14,260 nucleotides of DNA from Eubacteriales bacterium (GCA_028692535.1 JAQUXD010000033.1:1-14260), one strand, 5' to 3'. Shown: positions 7,363 to 13,668, counted from the first letter of the stretch. Notes: generated by a model not told the origin, from the sequence alone. A program made the numbers and translations.

Positions 7363-8412
7363 TTACTCCAATCCGGTCCGAAGCAGGGCTTTCGCCTCGT
7401 CCAGGTTCATGGAAACGGGTTCACAGGCGCCGATGCGCCGGGGCAGGACCAAGGTCAGCCGATCTTTGCGCTTCTTTTTGTCTGCGCCGACGGCAGAAAG
7501 GAGATGTTCGGGGTTCCATTCAATAGAACCCCAAAGGCCTCGGATCTCCAGTATTTGCCTTAAGGCGTCCAGCGTGCCTTTTTCTGCAAACCCGCTCTTT
7601 TCCGCCGCCCGGGTGACGGCGATCATACCCAGGGCTACTGCCCGTCCGTGTCGTATTGTGTAGTTGCTACACACCTCTATCGCATGGCCCAGCGTGTGGC
7701 CGAAATTCAGGATCGCCCGCAGACCTTCTTCCTTTTCGTCCTGTTCCACCACAGAGGCTTTAAAAGTTACGCAGCGGCGGATCACTTCTTCCTCGGAGAA
7801 GGAGGCTTTGCCTAAAAGTCCGAAGAGGATCGGATCTCCGATGACCGCGCACTTTACCGCTTCCGCCGTGCCTTCGGCATATATTTCGCCGGGCAGCGTT
7901 TGCAAGACGTCGGTGTCGCAGAAAACGGCTTGCGGCTGGTAAAAGGCGCCGGCCAGATTCTTCCCCCTGTTCAGATTGATGCCGGTTTTCCCTCCTACGG
8001 AAGAATCCACTGCGGCCAGAAAGGTGGTGGGCGCTTGGACGAACCGGATCCCCCGCAGGTAACAGGCGGCCGCAAAGCCCGCCATGTCGCCTGTTACGCC
8101 GCCGCCCAGCGCCAGGATCCCGTCGCTTCGGTCGAAGCCTTCTTCGGCCAGAAAATCCAGCATAGAGCCAAAGGTAACCAGCGCCTTTTGCGCTTCTCCG
8201 TTGAGAAAGACGAATTTCGACACCGGATAACCGGCTTCCTTCAGAGAGGCTTCCACCGACGGTCCGTAGAGTCGATCCACCACATCGTCGGTGATCACTG
8301 CTATTTTACACCCGGAAAGCACAGAAGGCAAAAGCTCGCCCAGCCTGCCCAGAAGCCCCGGGCCGATCCTCACAGTATAAGGAGGATCCGTGTGCACGGT
8401 CACAGTATTCAT
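7363..8412 (-). CDS. aroB: 3-dehydroquinate synthase
   Basis: AroB cyclises DAHP to 3-dehydroquinate, step two of the pathway, with NAD and a divalent metal. The 349-residue protein is full length. Visible motifs are GGGVTGDMAGF (103-113) in the NAD-binding lobe, PTTFLAAVDSSVGGKTGIN (128-146), YAEGTAEAVK (178-187) with the likely metal ligand E184, LNFGHTLGHAIE (235-246) with H239 and H243, and RHG with H255. DKKKRKDR (311-318) supplies Lys residues for phosphate and substrate. Metal ligands are inferred by analogy with characterised enzymes as E184, H239 and H255. The ATG overlaps the tyrA stop as ATGA (8409-8412). The upstream purine-rich stretch (GAGAGGATATGGAAG) is only a moderate ribosome binding site, so translation probably depends on coupling to tyrA. 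Confidence 0.96.
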   Translation of the reverse strand: MNTVTVHTDPPYTVRIGPGLLGRLGELLPSVLSGCKIAVITDDVVDRLYGPSVEASLKEAGYPVSKFVFLNGEAQKALVTFGSMLDFLAEEGFDRSDGILALGGGVTGDMAGFAAACYLRGIRFVQAPTTFLAAVDSSVGGKTGINLNRGKNLAGAFYQPQAVFCDTDVLQTLPGEIYAEGTAEAVKCAVIGDPILFGLLGKASFSEEEVIRRCVTFKASVVEQDEKEEGLRAILNFGHTLGHAIEVCSNYTIRHGRAVALGMIAVTRAAEKSGFAEKGTLDALRQILEIRGLWGSIEWNPEHLLSAVGADKKKRKDRLTLVLPRRIGACEPVSMNLDEAKALLRTGLE

Positions 8413-9257
8413 TCTTCCATATCCTCTCTGTCCGCCAATTCTTTGAGCTCTCGGCCCTCCTTCAACAAGGCCGTCAGCTTTTCACGGTCTTTTTCTGCCA
8501 CGGCCTCTCTGTATGCCTTCAGGTGCTCGATCATGCCGTCGATCTCTTCGGTCAGGTGTTCTGCGTTTTCTAAAAAAAGTTCACTCCACATGAGCTCGTT
8601 CAGCCGGGCGACCCGTGTCATATCCTTGTAGCTGCCGGCGGAAAAACCGTGCTGCATTTGGGCTGTGGGACTTTTTACATAAGCGCTGGACACCACATGG
8701 GCCAACTGGGAAGTAAAGGCGATGCGCCGGTCGTGCTCCCGGGCTGTGGTGATCACGATGTTCCCGAAGCCCAGGGCGCCCCAGAATTTTTTGATCATCT
8801 GAAGCCGCTCCAGGCCGATCCCCTTTGGGGGCACCAGCAGGAGAGAGGAATTCTTGAACATCGAACCCTGGGCGTTGTCAAAGCCCCACCGTTCCACGCC
8901 GGCCATGGGGTGGGCGCCAACGAAGCAGTAACCGTTCGCTTCCGCATGGGGAAACAGCACGTCACAGATGGATTCTTTGACCCCTCCGCAGTCCATGATG
9001 ATGCATCCGGGCTTGAACCGGCGACAATTGTCCTTGACCCATCGGATGATGTCGTTGGGGTACAGCGCCACCAGGATCACGTCGCAGACGCCGATCCGCT
9101 CTTCGGTCAACTCCAGATCGATGGCCTCCAGCAACCGGGCCTTGTGGGTCGTGCTCACGTTGATGTCGTATCCCATCACCGTGTCGGGTGTTTCTCTCTT
9201 GATGGACTTTGCGATGGAGCCTCCGATGAGGCCCAGGCCTACAATACCGATGTTCAT
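8409..9257 (-). CDS. tyrA: Prephenate dehydrogenase
   Basis: TyrA oxidatively decarboxylates prephenate to 4-hydroxyphenylpyruvate, the Tyr branch. The 282-residue protein starts MNIGIVGLGLIGGS, a Rossmann loop at residues 7-14. It continues with DCGGVKESI (89-97), GAHPMAG with H116 (114-120), MFKNSSLLL, and TSQLAHVV with H187 (usual form SHLPH). The GSYKDMTRVA (208-217) helix follows. The C-terminal 50 residues are charged and helical, and there is no ACT domain, so direct Tyr inhibition through ACT is not expected. The start chosen, ATG at 9257, follows AGGAGG at seven bases; the frame is open further upstream to 9389 but that would overlap aroF and lacks a site. It lies 26 bases after the aroF stop. 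An arogenate preference cannot be excluded from sequence. Confidence 0.93.
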   Translation of the reverse strand: MNIGIVGLGLIGGSIAKSIKRETPDTVMGYDINVSTTHKARLLEAIDLELTEERIGVCDVILVALYPNDIIRWVKDNCRRFKPGCIIMDCGGVKESICDVLFPHAEANGYCFVGAHPMAGVERWGFDNAQGSMFKNSSLLLVPPKGIGLERLQMIKKFWGALGFGNIVITTAREHDRRIAFTSQLAHVVSSAYVKSPTAQMQHGFSAGSYKDMTRVARLNELMWSELFLENAEHLTEEIDGMIEHLKAYREAVAEKDREKLTALLKEGRELKELADREDMEE

Positions 9258-9283
9258 GATGTTTCCTCCTTTGCTTCGGGGGG

Positions 9284-10306
9284 TTATTGGCTCATTTCCT
9301 CTGAGCACATAGCGAAGGGGCGTACGGCAAAAATGGCTTTGGCAACTTCTGCGAATCGCTCCGGAGTCAGGGACTGGGCGCCGTCGCACAAGGCGTGCTG
9401 GGGATCGTTATGAACTTCGATCATCAGTCCGTCCGCTCCTGCGGCCGTTGCCGCCAGTGCCAAGGGTTTGACCAGTTCGGCCATTCCCGCGGCGTGACTG
9501 GGATCCACGATCACCGGTAAATGGGTCTTCTTTTTCAAGACCGGGATGGCGGAAATGTCCAGTGTATTGCGCGTGGAAGTCTCAAACGTGCGGATGCCTC
9601 TTTCGCAAAGGACTACGGATTCATTGCCGCCGGCCATGATGTATTCGGCACTCATGAGCAGTTCGTCGATGGTGTTGGCCATGCCGCGTTTCAGCAGGAT
9701 CGGACGATCCACACGGCCCAATTCTTTGAGCAGCTGGAAATTCTGCATGTTTCTGGCGCCCACTTGGATCATGTCCACTTCTTCGAAGTATTCCAATTGA
9801 CTGATTTCCATGATCTCCGTTACGACCGGAAGTCCCGAAGCTTTTTTCGCCTTGATCAGCAGATCGATGCCGTTGCCGCCCAACCCCTGGAAGGCGTAAG
9901 GGGATGTGCGCGGCTTAAAGGCGCCTCCGCGCAGAAGAGCAGCGCCGCCGTCCCGAACGCCTCGGGCTACTTCATTCATCTGTGCTTCCGTCTCGATGGA
10001 GCAAGGCCCGGCGATGATCACGAAATGTCCTCCGCCGATCTTGACGCCGCCTACATCCACGATCATGTCATCGGGATGGAATTTCCGGTTGGCGTTCTTG
10101 TAGGGCTCCCGGATTCGTTTCACATCTTCCACGATGTCCAGGGATTTGACAAGATCCATGTCGATCACCGAGGTGTCCCCCACCAGGCCCAGCACCAGAT
10201 TGTTGACGCCCAGGCTGGAATGGATGGTGATGTTCTGGCCGGTGAGCCATGTCGTCAGGTTTTCCAATTGTTCCGGATCGGGATTGGCTTTTAATACAAC
10301 TATCAT
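9284..10306 (-). CDS. aroF: 3-deoxy-7-phosphoheptulonate (DAHP) synthase with N-terminal regulatory domain
   Basis: This enzyme condenses PEP and erythrose-4-phosphate into DAHP, the entry step. The 340 residues match the type I-beta form with an N-terminal ferredoxin-like regulatory domain (about 1-70, starting MIVVLKANPDPEQLE), as in Thermotoga maritima, where Tyr is the main inhibitor. The catalytic barrel follows: AGPCSIE with metal ligand C102, LRGGAFKPRTSPYAFQGLG (125-143), QVGARNMQNF (181-190), LLKRGMANT (204-212), DPSHAAG with H271, EVH with E297 and CDGAQSL with D308. All four metal ligands are present. The ATG at 10306 has GGAGG six bases upstream. It is the first structural gene of the aro operon and sits directly after an attenuator, so its expression should follow Phe/Tyr supply at both transcriptional and enzyme level. 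Confidence 0.96.
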   Translation of the reverse strand: MIVVLKANPDPEQLENLTTWLTGQNITIHSSLGVNNLVLGLVGDTSVIDMDLVKSLDIVEDVKRIREPYKNANRKFHPDDMIVDVGGVKIGGGHFVIIAGPCSIETEAQMNEVARGVRDGGAALLRGGAFKPRTSPYAFQGLGGNGIDLLIKAKKASGLPVVTEIMEISQLEYFEEVDMIQVGARNMQNFQLLKELGRVDRPILLKRGMANTIDELLMSAEYIMAGGNESVVLCERGIRTFETSTRNTLDISAIPVLKKKTHLPVIVDPSHAAGMAELVKPLALAATAAGADGLMIEVHNDPQHALCDGAQSLTPERFAEVAKAIFAVRPFAMCSEEMSQ

Positions 10307-10320
10307 TTTTTACCTCCGCC

Positions 10321-10355
10321 TAATAAAAAACTCCCAAGCGTTCTGCTTCGGAGTT
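10321..10355 (-). terminator. Attenuator terminator before aroF
   Basis: On the minus strand AACTCCGAAGC (10355-10345), a five-base loop AGAAC, and GCTTGGGAGTT (10339-10329) form an 11-pair stem with one G-G mismatch, followed by TTTTTTATTA. It lies between the leader ORF and the aroF start, ending only 15 bases before the ATG and just upstream of its ribosome binding site, so it can only be a conditional terminator for the aro operon. Confidence 0.9.
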
Positions 10356-10474
10356 GCAATCCATTGTGTAAGAAGGGTCGTCTTACAAACAAGTCACTCG
10401 TCTTTGGCTGCAGAACGCAAAGAAACCTTGCGGTAATAATATCCTGCAAAGCTAAAGTAAAAGTATTCTGCTGC
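10338..10474 (-). promoter_or_regulatory. Alternative RNA pairings of the aro attenuator (segments 1, 2, 3)
   Basis: Three RNA segments can pair in mutually exclusive ways. Segment 2 (GCGTTCTGC, 10418-10410, inside the leader ORF) is perfectly complementary over nine bases to segment 3 (GCAGAACGC, 10346-10338), which forms part of the 5' arm, loop and 3' arm of the terminator; pairing 2:3 would destroy the terminator. Segment 1 (GCAGCAGAA, 10474-10466, codons 7-9, just before the aromatic codons) pairs with TTCTGCAGC (10415-10407) over eight of nine bases and would sequester segment 2. Two further hairpins are possible: TCTTTG/CAAAGA (10423-10401) over segment 2, and TGTAAGA/TCTTACA (10387-10367), which would be enclosed by 2:3. 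The pairings are seen; the switching model is inference from known leader-peptide attenuators. Confidence 0.75.
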
Positions 10475-10492
10475 GAAACGGTTGGTTCTCAT
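10394..10492 (-). CDS. Phe/Tyr-rich leader peptide of the aro operon (32 residues)
   Basis: A 32-codon ORF lies between the operon promoter and the attenuator terminator. Its ATG at 10492 follows AGGAG (10506-10502) at nine bases, a strong initiation site, and it stops with TGA at 10396-10394. Residues 10-20 read YFYFSFAGYYY: eight of eleven are Phe or Tyr. In total the peptide has four Phe, five Tyr and no Trp. The C-terminal third is basic and polar. It has no hallmark of a functional protein; its job is almost certainly to let ribosome stalling at Phe/Tyr codons report on charged tRNA. Stalling at codons 10-20 leaves the antiterminator segment (codons 25-28) free; completing translation brings the ribosome over it and allows the terminator to form. 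The peptide and spacing are seen in the sequence; the mechanism is inferred by analogy with enterobacterial pheA-type attenuators. Confidence 0.88.
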   Translation of the reverse strand: MRTNRFAAEYFYFSFAGYYYRKVSLRSAAKDE

Positions 10493-10521
10493 CGTTTGGA
10501 TCTCCTGTAAATATTGGATAT

Positions 10522-10550
10522 ACGTTAGCACAAAAAAAACGCACTGTAAA
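10522..10550 (-). promoter_or_regulatory. Promoter of the aro operon
   Basis: On the minus strand TTTACA (10550-10545), a 17-base spacer containing eight consecutive T, and TAACGT (10527-10522) preceded by TGC (extended -10 TGn) form a sigma-A-type promoter. The -10 is weak (three of six) but the extended motif compensates. Transcription would begin near 10515, about 23 bases before the leader ATG. A shifted -10 (TATATC, 10522-10517) would need a 22-base spacer and is less likely. Confidence 0.6.
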
Positions 10551-10560
10551 GTGACTTTTG

Positions 10561-10594
10561 AAAAAAAAGCGACCCTCGCATGTGCGAAGGTCGC
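10561..10594 (-). terminator. Intrinsic terminator of the MalY/PatB-like gene
   Basis: On the minus strand GCGACCTTCGCA (10594-10583), a short CA turn, and TGCGAGGGTCGC (10580-10569) form a 12-pair stem with one G-U pair, followed by eight T (10568-10561). It starts 15 bases after the aminotransferase stop and ends 10 bases before the aro -35, isolating the aro operon from the upstream gene. Confidence 0.93.
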
Positions 10595-10608
10595 TGCACT
10601 GGATCAAT

Positions 10609-11775
10609 TTACAGTTTTTTGATCTCGCGAATGATGGATTGGACTGCCTGATCCACCAGCTCGTGGGTGGTGGCCAGGTTCATGCGCACGAAGGGCACGA
10701 AGTTGTCTCCTCCGAACCATTCGCCGTAGTCGAAGGCGATGCCGCACTTGTCCTGCATAAAGGTTTTGACTTCCTCCTGGGTTTTGAAATACTTTTCAAA
10801 ATTCATCCAGAGCAGATAAGTTCCCTGCAGGTCGGCTACGGTAACGTCGGGGATCTCCTTGGCAAAGGTGTCCCTTACGTATTCGAAGTTGCTGTAGATT
10901 TGGGCCTTGATTTCTTCCAGCCAGGCCCTGCCGCCTTTGTAGGCTGCTTCCACAGCCACAAAACCGAAAGCGTTCCCTTCGTAGGTGTGGATCCGTCTTT
11001 GGTATTCCAGATAACGTTCCCGCAGTTCTTCGTTGGGGATGATCACCATGGAATTCTGCAGGCCGGCCAGGTTGAAGGTCTTGGAGGCAGCGGTCATGGT
11101 GATGCAGAAATCGTCGTAATCGCCCAGGGTCGCCGTGGGATAGTGCTTGTTGTCTCCGAATACGAAGTCCTGATGGATCTCGTCGGAAATGACCAGCACG
11201 TTGTGCTTACGGCAGATCTCCATGAGCCGGCGGAGCTCTTCGGGGGTCCAGACTCTGCCGATGGGATTGTGGGGCGAGCTCATGATGAAGAGTTTGACAT
11301 CGTTTTCCGCGATATCCTTTTCGAATTTTTCGAAGTCGATGGTGTAATCCATACCGTTGCGCACCAAGTCGCACTGGATCAGTGTTCGGTCGTTCCACTT
11401 GGCGGCGTTGATCATGGGATAGTAGACCGGTGTGAGCAGGATCACTGCGTCATCGGGTTTCGTAGCCCAGAGGAGGACCCAGTTGAAAGCGGGCACGATG
11501 CCCGGAGCGAAGCAGATCCATTCTCTTTTAACGTCGTATCCGTGGTATTTCTTTTCCCATTCGATAAAGGCGTCAAAATAACCTTTCCCCGGGGAGTAAT
11601 ATCCGAATGCTGCGGTGTCGATGTACTTCTTGAGGGCTTCCGTGATACAGGGAGCTTCCTTGAAATCCATGTCGGCTACCCACATTGCCAGAAGATCGGG
11701 ATCGCCGAACTGCGAATCCAGCGCATCCCATTTCGCGCTGTCGGTCCCGCGTCTGTCGATGTATTTCAGTGCCAT
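10609..11775 (-). CDS. MalY/PatB-type PLP-dependent aminotransferase or C-S lyase
   Basis: A fold type I PLP enzyme of 388 residues, normal length for the MalY/PatB group, whose members are mostly cystathionine beta-lyases (cysteine-S-conjugate lyases) annotated as aminotransferases. Visible features: FGYYSPGKGYFDAF (57-70), the substrate-domain stretch before TPVYYPM (115-121), SSPHNPIGR with N170, SDEIHQDF with D198 contacting the pyridine nitrogen, AASKTFNLAGLQ with the PLP Lys K232, and Arg in FVRMNLA near residue 360 for the substrate carboxylate. The ATG at 11775 has AGGAGG seven bases upstream; the frame stays open to 11859 but that extension has no ribosome binding site. The gene has its own promoter and terminator. 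Its place beside an aro operon that lacks only a transaminase hints at a Phe/Tyr aminotransferase role, but lyase activity is equally possible. Confidence 0.88.
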   Translation of the reverse strand: MALKYIDRRGTDSAKWDALDSQFGDPDLLAMWVADMDFKEAPCITEALKKYIDTAAFGYYSPGKGYFDAFIEWEKKYHGYDVKREWICFAPGIVPAFNWVLLWATKPDDAVILLTPVYYPMINAAKWNDRTLIQCDLVRNGMDYTIDFEKFEKDIAENDVKLFIMSSPHNPIGRVWTPEELRRLMEICRKHNVLVISDEIHQDFVFGDNKHYPTATLGDYDDFCITMTAASKTFNLAGLQNSMVIIPNEELRERYLEYQRRIHTYEGNAFGFVAVEAAYKGGRAWLEEIKAQIYSNFEYVRDTFAKEIPDVTVADLQGTYLLWMNFEKYFKTQEEVKTFMQDKCGIAFDYGEWFGGDNFVPFVRMNLATTHELVDQAVQSIIREIKKL

Positions 11776-11831
11776 GTTGATTCCTCCTATTAAATTAATA
11801 AAATAAGTAGTGTGAAAAGTGTGTATCGGGA

Positions 11832-11855
11832 AAGAGCCCGAGGGCCGGGGCTCTC
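11832..11855 (-). other. GC-rich hairpin in the 5' leader of the MalY/PatB-like gene
   Basis: On the minus strand GAGAGCCC (11855-11848), an eight-base loop, and GGGCTCTT (11839-11832) form an eight-pair stem with one G-U pair. It lies early in the predicted roughly 90-base untranslated leader of the gene. There is no U tract after it, so it is not a simple terminator; RNA stability or a regulatory structure are possible. Confidence 0.5.
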
Positions 11856-11871
11856 GCATACTCCGTTTTTA

Positions 11872-11900
11872 ATGATATCAAAAAACAGGATCTGTCGCAA
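11872..11900 (-). promoter_or_regulatory. Promoter of the MalY/PatB-like gene
   Basis: On the minus strand TTGCGA (11900-11895), exactly 17 bases, then TATCAT (11877-11872; five of six to consensus) form a good sigma-A-type promoter about 95 bases before the ATG at 11775. It points away from the OPT promoter, with the two -35 boxes 19 bases apart. Confidence 0.65.
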
Positions 11901-11919
11901 GGTATTCTCCCGATCATTA

Positions 11920-11948
11920 TTGTATGCGAAAGGGAATTGCGGTAGAAT
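11920..11948 (+). promoter_or_regulatory. Promoter of the OPT transporter-pyk unit
   Basis: TTGTAT (11920-11925), a 17-base spacer, and TAGAAT (11943-11948; five of six to consensus) form a sigma-A-type promoter about 55 bases before the transporter ATG. The -10 box lies inside one arm of an inverted repeat (11940-11982). Confidence 0.65.
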
Positions 11949-11982
11949 ATCCCAACAGGGCACGAAGGAAATAGTTCTACCG
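11940..11982. repeat. Inverted repeat over the OPT promoter -10 box
   Basis: CGGTAGAA (11940-11947) and TTCTACCG (11975-11982) are perfect 8-base inverted copies separated by 27 bases. The left arm overlaps the -10 hexamer of the transporter promoter and the right arm lies 21 bases before the ATG. Because the left arm is upstream of the expected transcription start, an RNA hairpin is unlikely, and a protein-binding operator pair is the more natural reading. No known regulator box is recognised. Confidence 0.45.
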
Positions 11983-12003
11983 TGACCCGGAAGGAGAAGA
12001 AAG

Positions 12004-13653
12004 ATGACACAGAAAAGAAAAAGCAAAACACAATCGTTATCCCTGAAAAACCAGCTGACCGTCCGCGGTATGATCATCGGCGGATTGGGGGCAGTCATCC
12101 TCACTACGAGCTCCATGTATGTGGCGCTCAAACTGGGAGCCTTACCCTGGCCGATCATTTTTGTCGCACTGGTATCCATGTTTTCCCTTAAAGCGCTGGG
12201 AAACACCAACATCAATGAAATCAACGTCACCCACACGGCCATGTCGGCAGGCGCCATGGTGGCCGGCGGCGTAGCCTTCACCATTCCCGGTCTGTATATG
12301 TTGGACCCCGGCACGGAAACGGATATGACCACCCTGTTTCTGGTGGTCTTGGGCGGGGTGCTCATGGGACTGATTTCCACGGGGATCATCCATCATCACT
12401 TCATCGTGGAGAAAGACCTTCCGTATCCCATGGGGCAGGCGGCGGCCGACACCCTGGTGATCGGAGACGAAGGAGGAAAGAAATCCAGGACGCTCTTTTC
12501 CGCCTTCGGCGTTTCAGCCCTTTTTACCTTCCTGCGAGACAAGCTTCTGTGGATCCCTTCCACGTTGCCGGTGAGCAGTGGCCTTATCAACGCCGGCGTG
12601 GCGGCTTTTGTCTGGTTGTCGCCCATGTTGCTGGCTGTGGGATATATTATCGGACCGTTGTATATCTTCGTTTGGTTCCTGGGCGCCATCATCGGTGACA
12701 TCGGTGTTGTCGTCGGCGGCGTGTCCGCCGGATGGTGGGACCTGTCCACAGCTTCGGCCATCAAGACCTCTCTGGGTATCGGCGTTATGGTCGGCTGCGG
12801 TGTCGGCATCGTGGTCAAGGGCATCCTGCCCGCAGCCGGTGAAATGATCAAAAATATGATGAAACGAAGCAGCGGAAGCGCCATGAACATTCGGATCGTA
12901 CCTTTTGTTCTGACCGCCTGCGCGCTGCTCTTTACTTTAGGCGTTGGCATGAGCCCGTTGACCGGCGTCCTGACCATCGTCGGCGTTTGGTTGGCTTGCT
13001 CCATGTCCGCCCAAGTGGTGGGACAGTCGGGCATCAATCCCATGGAAGTCTTCGGTGTGATCGTACTGCTTTTGATCCAACTGGTCGCTCGGCTGCCCCA
13101 GTCTCAGGCGTTCTTCGTGGCGGCTGCGGTGGCGGTAGGCTGCGGCCTGGCCGGCGACATTATGAACGATTTTAAAGCGGGGCATATACTGAAAACCGAT
13201 CCGAAGGCCCAATGGACCGCCGAATGTCTGGGCGGGCTGATCGGCGCATTTGTGTCTGTGGGCGTATTTTTCGTAGTCCTCAAGGCCTACGGTCCGGAGG
13301 CCTTCGGTCCCGACAAAATGTTTCCGGCGCCCCAGGCCAGCATGGTAGCGGCCATGGTAGGCGGTATACCCCACATGACTTCTTTCATAATAGGTTGTGT
13401 GACTGGGCTGGTCCTTTACGTAATGAATCTTCCGGTCATGACGCTGGGCCTGGGCATCTATCTTCCGTTCTATCTGTCGCTGACGGCGATGATCGGCGGA
13501 CTGCTGAAATACCTGACGGATCGCTTCGCGCCGAAATTCACCCAATCGGGCCTGGGCGACATCATTGCCCCAGGATTGCTGGGCGGCGAAGCCGTGATCG
13601 GCGTGATCCTGGCATTGTACCAGGCTTTTTCCGGCATCGCTTCCATCGGTTAA
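12004..13653 (+). CDS. OPT-family transporter
   Basis: A 549-residue, very hydrophobic protein with about 12-14 predicted membrane segments, in the oligopeptide transporter (OPT/YSL) family, whose members move peptides, glutathione-like compounds or metal chelates, usually with protons. The N-terminal stretch INEINVTHTAMSAGAMVA (about 70-87) followed by GGVAFTIPGLYML, the mid-protein GQSGINPMEVFG (about 340-351), and DIMNDFKAGHILKTDPKAQW (about 382-401) are family-typical. Signature order and length fit bacterial OPT proteins. The first 20 residues are basic and cytosolic. The ATG at 12004 has AAGGAG seven to eight bases upstream. The gene has its own promoter in the divergent region and is followed after 15 bases by the pyruvate kinase gene, so the two probably share a transcript. 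The substrate cannot be predicted. Confidence 0.9.
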   Translation: MTQKRKSKTQSLSLKNQLTVRGMIIGGLGAVILTTSSMYVALKLGALPWPIIFVALVSMFSLKALGNTNINEINVTHTAMSAGAMVAGGVAFTIPGLYMLDPGTETDMTTLFLVVLGGVLMGLISTGIIHHHFIVEKDLPYPMGQAAADTLVIGDEGGKKSRTLFSAFGVSALFTFLRDKLLWIPSTLPVSSGLINAGVAAFVWLSPMLLAVGYIIGPLYIFVWFLGAIIGDIGVVVGGVSAGWWDLSTASAIKTSLGIGVMVGCGVGIVVKGILPAAGEMIKNMMKRSSGSAMNIRIVPFVLTACALLFTLGVGMSPLTGVLTIVGVWLACSMSAQVVGQSGINPMEVFGVIVLLLIQLVARLPQSQAFFVAAAVAVGCGLAGDIMNDFKAGHILKTDPKAQWTAECLGGLIGAFVSVGVFFVVLKAYGPEAFGPDKMFPAPQASMVAAMVGGIPHMTSFIIGCVTGLVLYVMNLPVMTLGLGIYLPFYLSLTAMIGGLLKYLTDRFAPKFTQSGLGDIIAPGLLGGEAVIGVILALYQAFSGIASIG

Positions 13654-13668
13654 ACGAAAGGTAACGCA

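Noticed and set aside
9258..9389. N-terminal extension of tyrA to the upstream ATG
   Set aside because: The added 44 residues overlap the end of aroF, have no family similarity, and the ATG at 9257 has an ideal AGGAGG site followed directly by the Rossmann motif.
10307..10550. T-box riboswitch as the control element of the aro operon
   Set aside because: The region is too short, and I find no AGGGUGGNACCGCG-like T-box sequence or stem I specifier structure; the leader ORF explains the region better.
10558..11793. 411-codon open frame on the plus strand opposite the MalY/PatB-like gene
   Set aside because: It is antisense to a well-supported PLP enzyme, begins within a terminator hairpin, and shows no recognisable domain.
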